Positions 25,927 through 33,960 of a DNA stretch of 64,000 nt are shown here, in pieces. A model generated the notes under the pieces. That model ran no database searches. It was not told the origin of the DNA and saw only the letters and a program-made list of their open reading frames with translations. The position numbers and the translations under genes are program-made. The number at the start of each line of letters is the position of its first letter. Positions within the stretch are counted from its first letter, which is position 1. Origin of the DNA: Streptomyces sp. WM6386 (lineage in GTDB: Bacteria > Actinomycetota > Actinomycetes > Streptomycetales > Streptomycetaceae); assembly GCF_000972385.1 (NCBI RefSeq), contig NZ_JXTE01000014.1, positions 70,433 to 134,432 on the forward strand, written 5' to 3'.

Positions 25927-26694
25927 TCACTTCGGGGGGAACCTCAACGCCCCGTCGAGGCGGACGACTTCGCCGTTGAGGTAGTCGTTCTCGCAGATGT
26001 GCTGGACCAGGGACGCGAACTCGGGGGAGCGCCCCATGCGCCGGGGATGGGGCACCTGCGGCCCCCAGTACGCCTCCAGCTGGTCACCGGCCTTGCCGTA
26101 GGCGGGAGTCAGGAAGGTGCCGGGAGCGATCGTGACGACGCGAATGCCGAGCGGGGACAGGTCGCGGGCGGCGACCAGGGTCATGGCGGCCACCCCGCCC
26201 TTGGCGGCGGCGTAGGGGAGCTGGCCGATCTGGCCCTCGTACGCGGCGATCGACGCCGTGTTGACGACGACACCGCGGGCGCCGTCCTCGTCGACGGGCT
26301 CGTGCCGGGCCATGGCGGCGGCGGTCAGGCGCAGCACGTTGAAGACGCCGGTCAGATAGATGTCGATGGTCTGCCGGAACCCGGCCAGGTCCAGGGGCTC
26401 GCCGTCCCGGCCGATCAGCCGGCCGCCGCTCGCGGGGCCGCCGTGGGTGTCCACCGAGATCCGCAGCGGGGCGAGCGCCTGCGCCGCCCCGACGGCCGCG
26501 CGCACGTCGTCCTCGCTGGTGGCGTCGGTGCGCACGTAGCGCACGCCCAGCTCCGCCTCCAGGGCCTTGCCCTTGTCGTCGGCGAGGTCCGCGACGACGA
26601 CCGCCGCACCCGCCGTGTGGAGCCGGCGGACCGTCGCCTCGCCCAGACCTCCCGCCCCGCCGACCACGACCGCGGACGACCCCGCTATCTGCAT
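25927..26694 (-). CDS. Short-chain dehydrogenase, 3-hydroxyacyl-CoA dehydrogenase type 2-like
   Basis: A 255-residue NAD(P)-dependent SDR. The cofactor loop is [14 protein letters not shown], Asp of VVVADLADD favours NAD, and the active site is [10 protein letters not shown] with YAAAKGG. The overall pattern resembles HSD17B10/FabG-like 3-hydroxyacyl-CoA dehydrogenases. ATG 26694 is chosen for the AGGGAG before it. It is divergent from a thiolase and shares operator C, so the two would run the last steps of beta-oxidation together. Confidence 0.88.
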   Translation of the reverse strand: MQIAGSSAVVVGGAGGLGEATVRRLHTAGAAVVVADLADDKGKALEAELGVRYVRTDATSEDDVRAAVGAAQALAPLRISVDTHGGPASGGRLIGRDGEPLDLAGFRQTIDIYLTGVFNVLRLTAAAMARHEPVDEDGARGVVVNTASIAAYEGQIGQLPYAAAKGGVAAMTLVAARDLSPLGIRVVTIAPGTFLTPAYGKAGDQLEAYWGPQVPHPRRMGRSPEFASLVQHICENDYLNGEVVRLDGALRFPPK

Positions 26695-26728
26695 GACAGC
26701 TCCCTTGCGAGTCATGTTCTAGTTTTGC

Positions 26729-26743
26729 GAGAGTAGCATTCTC
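26729..26743. promoter_or_regulatory. Regulon operator C
   Basis: GAGAGTAGCATTCTC, 11 of 12 arm positions, between the divergent SDR and thiolase genes. Confidence 0.8.
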
Positions 26744-26774
26744 ATCTGTTGGTGTGACCGAGTTGGAGGCGTCC

Positions 26775-27923
26775 ATGCCCGAGGCAGTCATCGTGTCCGC
26801 CCTGCGCACCCCCGTCGGCACCGCGGTCAAGGGCGCCCTGCGCGACACCACCGCCTTCGACCTGGCCCGCCACATCGTCGGCGCCGCGGCGAAAGGGCTC
26901 GACCCGGACCGCGTCGACGACGTGATCCTCGGCGAGGGCCTCTACGGCGGCGGCGTCATCGCCCGCCACGCCGCGCTGACCGCGGGGCTCACCTCGGTCC
27001 CCGGCGCGGCCTGCAACCGGCACTGCGCGGCGGGCCTGGAGGCCGTGGCGGGCGCGGCCGGGAGTGTGCGGGCGGGGATGGACGGGCTGGTCGTCGCGGG
27101 AGGGGTCAACTCGGCGTCCACGGCGCCGAAGTCGCGCTTCCGGGTCGACGGGGAGTGGGCCGAGCCGTGGCTGCCGCCCACCCACCCCGACCGGCCGGAC
27201 GCGCCCAACGCCGACATGTCGATCTGCATCGGCTGGAACGTGGCCCAGCGGGCCGGCGTCTCCCGTGCGGAGATGGACGCGTGGGCGCTGCGCTCGCACC
27301 GCAACGCCGTGCGCGCCATCGACGAGGGCCGTTTCGACGCCGAGATCGTGCCTATCGAGACCCCGCACGGGCTCTTCTCGGTCGACGAGCATCCGCGCAG
27401 GGACACGTCGGCGGAGAAGCTCGCCGGGCTGAAGCCGCTGCATCCGGAGATCGAGGGGTTCAGCATCACCGCCGGCAACGCCTGCGGTGGGAACGACGGG
27501 GCCGCCGCCCTGGTGGTCGCGAGCGAGGCGGTCGCGGCCGGTGAGGGACTGCCCGCCCTGGCGACCGTGCGCGCCTGGGCGTCCGTCGGCGTCGACCCCG
27601 CCGAGACCGGCCTCTCCCCGGTGAAGGCGATCCCCAAGGCGCTGGCCCGCGCGGGCCTCACCACCTCCGACGTCGACCTGTTCGAGATCAACGAGGCCTT
27701 CGCCTCGGTGACCGTCGCCGCCGTCCGCCTCCTCGACCTCGACCCCGAAACGGTCAACGTCAACGGCAGCGGCTGCTCCCTCGGCCACCCCGTCGCCGCC
27801 ACCGGTGCCCGCATGCTGGTCACCCTCGTCCACGAACTGCGGCGGCGCGGCGGCGGGATAGGCGTGGCGTCCCTGTGCGCGGGCGGCGGGATGGGCTCCG
27901 CGATGGTCGTGGAGGTCGGCTGA
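26775..27923 (+). CDS. Thiolase (acetyl-CoA acyltransferase)
   Basis: A 382-residue thiolase completing beta-oxidation by CoA-dependent cleavage of a 3-ketoacyl-CoA. All active-site motifs are present: nucleophile Cys84 in ACNRHCAAGLEA, NEAFAS, GHPVAATGAR and CAGGGMGSAM with the second Cys. ATG 26775 is preceded by GGAGG at ideal distance and preferred to GTG 26754. It is the only intact thiolase in the window. Confidence 0.93.
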   Translation: MPEAVIVSALRTPVGTAVKGALRDTTAFDLARHIVGAAAKGLDPDRVDDVILGEGLYGGGVIARHAALTAGLTSVPGAACNRHCAAGLEAVAGAAGSVRAGMDGLVVAGGVNSASTAPKSRFRVDGEWAEPWLPPTHPDRPDAPNADMSICIGWNVAQRAGVSRAEMDAWALRSHRNAVRAIDEGRFDAEIVPIETPHGLFSVDEHPRRDTSAEKLAGLKPLHPEIEGFSITAGNACGGNDGAAALVVASEAVAAGEGLPALATVRAWASVGVDPAETGLSPVKAIPKALARAGLTTSDVDLFEINEAFASVTVAAVRLLDLDPETVNVNGSGCSLGHPVAATGARMLVTLVHELRRRGGGIGVASLCAGGGMGSAMVVEVG

Positions 27924-27928
27924 GGGGC

Positions 27929-28339
27929 GCCGTGATCTGCGGCAGGTCCGCGGTCGTACGGATCCCGGGCTGCGCCGCGCATACGAACGGCACCGCGTTC
28001 ACCGCCCGGTGGGATCCATGCTCCCCGGATGGTGGAACTGCCCGCGCGTGGTGACGATGTTCGCCCCCGACTCCAGCAGCCGGCAGACCTCGCCCAGGTC
28101 GCACACGAGCGGCATGTACAGCACACAGTTCGCCCCGAGGCCCACGATGTGTCCGACGTCCCGCGTGGCGGTCACCCCCGTCGTCGGGAGCCCGCACAGC
28201 TCGCCCGCGTCCAGCCCCGCCTTGCCGGCCGAGTGGACGTACAACCCGCCGGCGACAGGTCGGGGTGCTCGACGACGGCCCGCAGCGAGCGGCTGCCGAT
28301 GGTTCCGGTGGCCCACTGGACGACCCGGTAGGGTCTCAC
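27929..28339 (-). pseudogene. Dihydrodipicolinate-reductase-like (DapB/amine dehydrogenase-like) pseudogene, internally deleted
   Basis: Begins with a GTG (28337-28339) overlapping the thioesterase stop in GTGA, and reads RPYRVVQWATGTIGSRSLR, the N-terminus of the DapB-like NAD(P)-dependent reductases common in actinobacterial CoA-catabolic operons. A one-base loss near 28245 shifts the frame, the protein resumes as LYVHSAGKAGLDAGELCG and runs to GQFHHPGSMDP. The next recognisable piece is VNAVPFVCAAQPGI, the family's C-terminal end, in yet another frame. Roughly the middle half or more of a ~350-residue protein is missing. It cannot make a functional enzyme. Confidence 0.8.
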
Positions 28340-29157
28340 GCCGTCTCCCGGGCCAGACGCAGCAGGGCTTCCTGGGCGTAGGAGGCGACCAGCGAGCCGT
28401 CCCGCGTGAAGACGTCGCCCCGGCCGAAGCAGCGGCCGTGGGCCAGGACCGGGCTGTGCTGGCGCAACAGCAGCCAGTCGTCGGCGCGGAAGGGGCGGTG
28501 GAACCACACCGTGTGTGAGGTGACGGCGGACGTGAACGCCTTCTGCGCATCGCGCTGGCCGATGCCGTCGAGCGGGCGCAGGGCCGTCCCGATGAGGGTG
28601 AGATCGGTGGCGTACGCCGTGAGGGCCGGTGTCAGGTCCGGATCGGCCGTCGGCATGCGCATCCAGAGGGCGAACTCCGGCGGGCCGGTCTCGGCGGAGT
28701 CCAGGTCGGCCGCGGCGCGCGTCTCCCAGGGGAGGAGATGCAAGTCGATCCGGTGCTCGGGGCCGAGGACGGCCGGCACCGGTTCCGAGGTCTGGTGGCT
28801 CGGCCCGTCCTCGGCGGAGTGCAGTGAGACGGAGGCGGTGGCGACCACGCCGTGCTTCTGCCGGGCCACGACCGTCAGGGTGGCGAAGGTGCCGCCCTCG
28901 TGATGGCGTACCACCTCGTAGCGGACGGGATCCTCGGGCCGTCCCGCCCTCGGGAACAGGACGTGGAGCGACTTGATGCCCTTGTCCGGGCAGCTCAGCC
29001 GGGCCGCCCGGACGGACTGGGCGAGCAACTGCCCGCCGAACAGCCGGTGATAGCCGAGTCGCTGGTTCCGGGCCCCGTAGTCCGTACCGTCCGGGGCCGG
29101 ACGAAGGTCGAGGCAGGAGAGCAGGTCGTCCCAGAGTTCACTCGTGGCAATGGGCAT
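28336..29157 (-). CDS. tesB: Acyl-CoA thioesterase II (TesB-like)
   Basis: A 273-residue double hot-dog thioesterase that hydrolyses acyl-CoA to acid and CoA, releasing or recycling CoA in beta-oxidation. Family hallmarks: RLFGGQLLAQSVRAA, SLHVLFPRAG, a second hot-dog with TSHTVWFHRPFRADDWLLL and GRCFGRGDVFTRDGSLVAS. The ATG at 29155-29157 lies just downstream of operator D. It led a two-gene operon with the now broken DapB-like gene. Confidence 0.92.
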   Translation of the reverse strand: MPIATSELWDDLLSCLDLRPAPDGTDYGARNQRLGYHRLFGGQLLAQSVRAARLSCPDKGIKSLHVLFPRAGRPEDPVRYEVVRHHEGGTFATLTVVARQKHGVVATASVSLHSAEDGPSHQTSEPVPAVLGPEHRIDLHLLPWETRAAADLDSAETGPPEFALWMRMPTADPDLTPALTAYATDLTLIGTALRPLDGIGQRDAQKAFTSAVTSHTVWFHRPFRADDWLLLRQHSPVLAHGRCFGRGDVFTRDGSLVASYAQEALLRLARETA

Positions 29158-29188
29158 GCCAGCGAGAGTAAGCGATATTTTCCTCTAT

Positions 29189-29203
29189 GAGAATGTGCTT
29201 CTT
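29189..29203. promoter_or_regulatory. Regulon operator D
   Basis: GAGAATGTGCTTCTT, 10 of 12 arm positions, 32 bp upstream of the thioesterase start. Confidence 0.6.
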
Positions 29204-29208
29204 CAGTG

Positions 29209-29877
29209 CTAGCTGAGCGTGAACCCCTTCGCGCAGAAGTCCCAGATCTCGTCGGCGGTGATCGGGTGGGAGCCCGTCTGGCCGCTGGACTGCGCGTTGA
29301 ACATGACGGTCTGCATGGTCAGGGCCGCCACCCGGCGGGGCTTGAAGCCCTCGCGCAGCAGGCCGGCCTCCTCGAGGTCCGTCATCAGCTCGGTGAGCAG
29401 GGCGAGCAGCGGTGCGTTCGCGACCCGCATCTCGTTGGGGTGCGAGACCAGCAGGCGCAGCGCGAAGTCGGTGAACAGCGGGCGCTTCGCGGCCGGGTTG
29501 GGGCAGGAGTCCTCGAACAGGGTCTGCAGGGCGACCTTGAGCCGGTCCAGCGGGTTCGAGTGCTCGGCCGCGGTGGTGCGCAACTGCTCCGCCGACTTGC
29601 TCATGGCGTCCTCGAACAGGGCGAGCAGCAGCTCGTGCTTGCCGTCGAAGTGCTGGTAGAAGCTGCGCAGCGACTGCTTGGAGCGGTCGACGACCTCCTG
29701 GACGGTGAAGTCCGTCGTCCCCTTCTCCGCCATGATCGCCTGGGCCGCGTCGAGGAACCGCTCCACCCGCTGCTCGGCCCGGCGCTTGGCCGCCTGGGTG
29801 GAACGCTCGACCGCGCGCTGCTTCCAGGCCGGCTCTTCGGTGGGGGTGCTCAAGGGCTGGTCCGCCTTCTGTGCCAT
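29209..29877 (-). CDS. TetR/AcrR-family regulator, probable regulon repressor
   Basis: A 222-residue one-component regulator. A ~40-residue charged N-terminal arm precedes the TetR_N helix-turn-helix (FLDAAQAIMAEKGTTDFTVQ, then VVDRSKQSLRSFYQHFDGK). The C-terminal ligand domain is helical and in this context may sense an acyl-CoA or pathway intermediate. ATG 29875-29877 is used. The perfect 19-bp palindrome at 29969-29987 lies 92 bp upstream and also serves the divergent dehydrogenase operon, the classic autoregulatory layout, which makes this the best candidate for recognising GAGAAT-N3-ATTCTC. Confidence 0.9.
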   Translation of the reverse strand: MAQKADQPLSTPTEEPAWKQRAVERSTQAAKRRAEQRVERFLDAAQAIMAEKGTTDFTVQEVVDRSKQSLRSFYQHFDGKHELLLALFEDAMSKSAEQLRTTAAEHSNPLDRLKVALQTLFEDSCPNPAAKRPLFTDFALRLLVSHPNEMRVANAPLLALLTELMTDLEEAGLLREGFKPRRVAALTMQTVMFNAQSSGQTGSHPITADEIWDFCAKGFTLS

Positions 29878-29968
29878 GGGGAGAACTTTACTGCAGTGTA
29901 GCGACAACAGGCCTACCGACCAGGTCGGACACTGCCTCTCCCTATGGCGAGACTCTTAATTTCTCTGA

Positions 29969-29987
29969 GCGAGAATGTTATTCTCGC
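29969..29987. promoter_or_regulatory. Perfect extended regulon operator E
   Basis: GAGAATGTTATTCTC (29971-29985) flanked by GC on both sides gives a perfect 8-bp-arm palindrome between the TetR gene and acyl-CoA dehydrogenase pair 2. Confidence 0.88.
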
Positions 29988-30030
29988 CGTTCCATCGCGA
30001 TGTGCCGGTACACGGGCAGGGGAGGCCCCC

Positions 30031-31029
30031 ATGCTGTTGGAGTTCGACGCCGAGCAGCGGCTGTGGCAGGACACCGTGCACAAGGCCGTACTGAAGGAGT
30101 GCCCACCGGCCCTGATCCGCCGTATCGCCGACGAAGGCGCCGACCCGGAACCGCTGTGGCGGGTCTACGCCGATCTCGGCTGGACCGAACTGACCGACCC
30201 CGCCGACGCCGTCGAGCTGGCGATCGTCCTGGAGGAGCTGGGCCGCGCCACCGACCCGACGCCCTACCTCGCGACGATGACCCAGTTCGCCCCCCTCGCA
30301 CCGGACCTCGCCGAACCGGGGCGGTCGGGCACCGCCGTGTACGGCGGCGTCACCGCCCGCGCCGAGAACGGCGACTGGGTGCTGGAGGGCGTCGGACGTC
30401 ATGTACTGGACGGCGACCGGGCCGAACAGCTGGCCGTGGTGACCGCGGGAGGCGTCTTCGTCGTACCCGCCACCGCCGTGAGCGCCGTACGGTCCGCCGT
30501 CTTCGACCCCGTCCTGCACATCGCCGACGTCCTGTTCGACCACGTACGCGTGCCCGCCCGCGGCCGCAGCGCCGCCGACCCCGAACGCGCCCGCCACCAG
30601 GCCCTGACCGGCCTGGCCCTGACCATGGTCGGCGCCTGCCGGCGCGCCCTGGACCTGGTCCTCGACCACGTCCGCACCCGGCACCAGTTCGGCGCCCCCA
30701 TCGGCTCCTTCCAGGCCGTGCAGCACAAGGCGGCCGACATGCACGTGGCTGTCGAGCGGGCCCGCGCCCTCGGCTACTTCGCGGCACTGACGATCGCCGA
30801 GGACGACCCCCGGCGCCGGCTGGCCTCCGCGATGGCCAAGGCGGCGGCGGGCGAATGCCAGGCCCTGGTGTTCCGCAACGCCGTGCAGCTGTTCGGGGCG
30901 ATGGGACACACCTGGGAGAACGACCTGCAGTTCGCGATCAAACGGGCCAAGGCGGGCGAGCTGCTGCTCGGCGGCGCCGCCGAGCACCGGGCGCTGATAG
31001 CCGAGGAGTGCCGTGCGACTGACCTTTGA
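30031..31029 (+). CDS. Acyl-CoA dehydrogenase, small partner subunit (pair 2)
   Basis: A 332-residue half-type dehydrogenase with TRHQFGAPIGSFQAVQH and the active-site strand FGAMGHTWEND, Glu296 aligning with the MCAD base, but without the EPGAGSD and GGTSEIQ segments. Those lie in the next gene. GGGGAGG precedes the ATG. First gene of a three-gene operon under operator E. Confidence 0.9.
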   Translation: MLLEFDAEQRLWQDTVHKAVLKECPPALIRRIADEGADPEPLWRVYADLGWTELTDPADAVELAIVLEELGRATDPTPYLATMTQFAPLAPDLAEPGRSGTAVYGGVTARAENGDWVLEGVGRHVLDGDRAEQLAVVTAGGVFVVPATAVSAVRSAVFDPVLHIADVLFDHVRVPARGRSAADPERARHQALTGLALTMVGACRRALDLVLDHVRTRHQFGAPIGSFQAVQHKAADMHVAVERARALGYFAALTIAEDDPRRRLASAMAKAAAGECQALVFRNAVQLFGAMGHTWENDLQFAIKRAKAGELLLGGAAEHRALIAEECRATDL

Positions 31030-32188
31030 CACCGACGTCGAAGCCTTCCGCGCCGAGTTCGCGGCGTTCCTGGAGGCCCACCTCCCCACCGAGGCGGAGG
31101 CCGGCGAGCGGTCCCGCTCCACGGGGCACCTCCCCGACTGGGCCCGGCGCTGGCAGCGGCTCCAGTTCGACGAGGGCTGGCTGCTGCCGGGCAACCCGCC
31201 GCAGTACGGCGGTCGCAACGCCACCGTGGTCCAGCAGTACGTCCATATGGAGGAGCTGTCCCGGCGCCGCATCTTCCACAGCTTCAACCCGCAGGGCGTC
31301 GGCATCATCGCCGCCTCCCTGCTCACCTTCGGCGCCGAGGAGCAGAAACGGCGCTGGGCCGTGCCCGTCCTGCGCGCCGAACTCACCGCCGCCCTCGGCA
31401 TGAGCGAACCCGGCGCCGGCTCCGACCTCGCCTCCCTGCGTACCCGCGCCGAACCGATGGGCGACCACTTCCTGGTCAACGGCCAGAAGGTGTGGACCTC
31501 CGGCGCCCACGACGCCGACGTCCTGCTCACCTTCGTCCGCACCGACCCGGACGCCCCCAAGCACAAGGGCATCAGCGTCCTGCTGATCCCCACCGACAGC
31601 CCCGGCCTGACCCGCCGCCCCTTCGCCTCGTACACCAACCCCGAGGACAAGGACTTCAACGAGGTCTTCTTCGAGGACGTACGGGTTCCGGCGGAGAACC
31701 TCGTCGGTCCCCTGAACGAGGGCTGGCGGGTGGCAAGCGGCTCGCTCGGCCACGAGCGCACCCTGATGTGGGTGAGCGAGGCCGAACGGCTCGGCGACAT
31801 CGTGCGGGACTTCCGCCCCACGGGCCCGCTGGAGAAGGACTGGTACGCCACCCTCGTCATGGACCTCCAGGCGCTGCGCCTGCTGGGCTCGGCCGCCCTG
31901 TCCCGCGCCGCCCGCGGCGAACAGGACGTACCGGCCCTGTCCGTACTGAAGGTCTTCGGCTCCGAGGCCTCCCAACGCGCCCTGGAGAAGGTCCTGGAGG
32001 CGGCCGGTCCCGACGGGCTGATCCACCCGGCGACCACGGCACCGGCGTACCACATGACCTACGACGACAACTTCGCCGGCTGGTTCCACCGCTACGCCCG
32101 CAGCTTCGGCGCGACCATCGCCGGCGGTACGTCCGAGATCCAGCGCACCATCATCGCCGAGCGCGTGCTCGGCCTGCCCCGACGCTGA
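31013..32188 (+). CDS. Acyl-CoA dehydrogenase, large partner subunit (pair 2)
   Basis: A 391-residue subunit with MSEPGAGSDLASLRT, GQKVWTSGAHDADV and AGGTSEIQRTIIAERVLGL, lacking its own active-site Glu strand. GTG start overlapping the small subunit by 17 bp. Together they should form an alpha2beta2 flavoenzyme that accepts bulky acyl-CoA. Confidence 0.92.
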   Translation: MRLTFDTDVEAFRAEFAAFLEAHLPTEAEAGERSRSTGHLPDWARRWQRLQFDEGWLLPGNPPQYGGRNATVVQQYVHMEELSRRRIFHSFNPQGVGIIAASLLTFGAEEQKRRWAVPVLRAELTAALGMSEPGAGSDLASLRTRAEPMGDHFLVNGQKVWTSGAHDADVLLTFVRTDPDAPKHKGISVLLIPTDSPGLTRRPFASYTNPEDKDFNEVFFEDVRVPAENLVGPLNEGWRVASGSLGHERTLMWVSEAERLGDIVRDFRPTGPLEKDWYATLVMDLQALRLLGSAALSRAARGEQDVPALSVLKVFGSEASQRALEKVLEAAGPDGLIHPATTAPAYHMTYDDNFAGWFHRYARSFGATIAGGTSEIQRTIIAERVLGLPRR

Positions 32189-32197
32189 GGAGTCGCC

Positions 32198-32980
32198 GTG
32201 CACATCCTGTACGAGGTGAAGGACCGCATCGCGACCCTCACCCTGAACCGGCCCGAGGTCGCCAACGCCCAGAACATGGCCCTCCTCGACGAACTCGACG
32301 AGGCGTGGACGCGGGCCGCGCAGGACGAGGACGTGAAGGTCGTGGTCCTGCGTGCCGAGGGCAGGCACTTCTCCGCCGGGCACGACCTCAAGGACCGCTG
32401 GCCCGCCCCCGACGAGATCACCCTGGAGTGGATCTACCGGGCCGAGACCCGCCGCTACCTCGAGTACACCCTGCGCTGGCGCAACCTGCCCAAGCCGTCG
32501 ATCGCCGCGGTGCAGGGGCGCTGTATCGCGGGCGGGCTGATGCTGTGCTGGCCGTGCGATCTGATCGTCGCCGCGCAGGACGCGCTGTTCTCGGACCCGG
32601 TGGTGACGATGGGTATCGGCGGCGTCGAATACCACGGCCACACCTGGGAGTTGGGTGCCCGCAAGGCGAAGGAGATCCTGTTCACCGGCCGCCCGCTGAC
32701 CGCGCAGGAGGCGGAGAAGACCGGCATGGTCAACCAGGTGGTGCCGCGTGACGAGTTGGACTCGCGGACCCGCGAACTCGCCGAGCAGATCGCGAAGATG
32801 CCGGCGTTCGGGCTGCGGCAGGCCAAGCGGGCGGTCAACCAGACGTTGGACGTGCAGGGCTTCTACGCCGCCGTCCAGTCGGTGTTCGACGTCCACCAGA
32901 CCGGACACGGGAACGCGCTGAGTGTGAGCGGCTATCCGATCCTGGCGAAGCTGGACGAGATGAAGGAGAAGCTGCGCTAA
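32198..32980 (+). CDS. Enoyl-CoA hydratase
   Basis: A 260-residue crotonase: LTLNRPEVANAQN, FSAGHDLKDRW, GRCIAGGLMLCWPCDLIVA, then DPVVTMGIGGVEYHGH. The common catalytic Glu region is again non-standard, and the YHGH segment is typical of an actinobacterial subgroup. Nine bases follow the dehydrogenase stop. It would hydrate the product of pair 2. Confidence 0.9.
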   Translation: MHILYEVKDRIATLTLNRPEVANAQNMALLDELDEAWTRAAQDEDVKVVVLRAEGRHFSAGHDLKDRWPAPDEITLEWIYRAETRRYLEYTLRWRNLPKPSIAAVQGRCIAGGLMLCWPCDLIVAAQDALFSDPVVTMGIGGVEYHGHTWELGARKAKEILFTGRPLTAQEAEKTGMVNQVVPRDELDSRTRELAEQIAKMPAFGLRQAKRAVNQTLDVQGFYAAVQSVFDVHQTGHGNALSVSGYPILAKLDEMKEKLR

Positions 32981-33032
32981 GCGCTCCGCTGGAAGTGCGG
33001 TGGACGGGTTGTTGTTCGTCTGCGGCGCCGTC

Positions 33033-33071
33033 GTGGCTGGTCGCGCAGTTCCCCGCGCCCCTTCGGGGCGC
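33033..33071. repeat. Streptomyces-type intergenic hairpin element
   Basis: A perfect GCGCCCC-TTC-GGGGCGC hairpin (33055-33071) follows the stretch gtcgcgcagttccccgc. This combination recurs between convergent genes throughout streptomycete genomes and here separates the hydratase from the convergent dehydrogenase. It may also act as a terminator. The remaining gap to 33195 shows nothing else. Confidence 0.6.
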
Positions 33072-33195
33072 TGCCGACCTGCGGCGAACCTTGGACAAGC
33101 CCGAACATGTGCGATGGACAGGAACAGGACCGCCGCTTCGACGTCCGGAAGCGGCGCGAGCCCGTGCCGCAGTTCCGGTCGGGGACGGACTCACT

Positions 33196-33957
33196 TCACA
33201 GGTGCACCAGCCTTGGCGCAGCCCCTGCGGCCCGCAGCCGCGCCCCCGCCTCGCGCGTCAACTCCCGTGCGCTGCCCAGCAGTCCGTCCAGGACGAGGGC
33301 CCGGCGGACGTTTCCGTGCAGGGGGTGCTCCGCCGTGAATCCGATGCCGCCGAGCACCTGCTGACAGTGTCGCGCCGCCGTGAGCGCCGCCTCGCCGGCC
33401 GCCGCCTTCGCCAGGAGGGAGCCGAAGGGATCCGTGGCGGCGATCAGTGTGGCCTCCGCGCCCTCCAGTGCGACCAGGGTCTCCGCCAGCCGGTGCCGTA
33501 CCGCCTGGAAGGCGGCGAGCGGGCGGCCGAACTGGGCGCGGTCCAGTGCGTGGATCCGGGCGAGGGCCAGCATGGTCCGGCCCGTGCCGAGGAGCCACCA
33601 GCCGAGGGCCCGGTGCCCGGCGGCGAGGGGGAGCGGCTTGCCCGACGGGACGGTGCGCAGGGGGAGTTCAGGATCGAGCGTCGTCGCCGGGCCGGAGGGT
33701 GACCACACCACCCATGCGCCGCCCGCGTACGGCAACGCGGGCGTGCCGCCGCCCATCACGTCGTTGAGCAGCGAGGCGTGCGTCCCCGTCTCGCCGAGGA
33801 GTCCGAACACCATGCGGATCGCCGGCTCGGGGTACTCGGACAGGAGGTCGCGCCAGCCCAGATCCGTCAGCGCCGCATCCAGCGCGGCCCCCGAGGGCGT
33901 CGTCGTCATCGTCTTGCGGAACGTCTCGGTGAGCAGCTCCAGCTCCGCCCCGTCCAT
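33196..33957 (-). CDS. Acyl-CoA dehydrogenase, small partner subunit (pair 3)
   Basis: A short, 253-residue half-type dehydrogenase with RAQFGRPLAAFQAVRH and the strand VLGGIGFTAEHP, Glu210 at the catalytic position. The N-terminal domain is strongly reduced. AAGGAG precedes the ATG, 3 bp after the large-subunit stop. Last gene of the operon starting at 36012. Confidence 0.88.
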   Translation of the reverse strand: MDGAELELLTETFRKTMTTTPSGAALDAALTDLGWRDLLSEYPEPAIRMVFGLLGETGTHASLLNDVMGGGTPALPYAGGAWVVWSPSGPATTLDPELPLRTVPSGKPLPLAAGHRALGWWLLGTGRTMLALARIHALDRAQFGRPLAAFQAVRHRLAETLVALEGAEATLIAATDPFGSLLAKAAAGEAALTAARHCQQVLGGIGFTAEHPLHGNVRRALVLDGLLGSARELTREAGARLRAAGAAPRLVHL

Positions 33958-33960
33958 GCC

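Noticed and set aside
30938..32908. 656-residue minus-strand frame
   Set aside because: Antisense to the dehydrogenase and hydratase genes of the pair 2 operon; no homology or ribosome-binding site.
33055..33071. Dedicated terminator only
   Set aside because: The flanking sequence matches a dispersed streptomycete intergenic element, so it is listed as a repeat, with termination as a possible side role.
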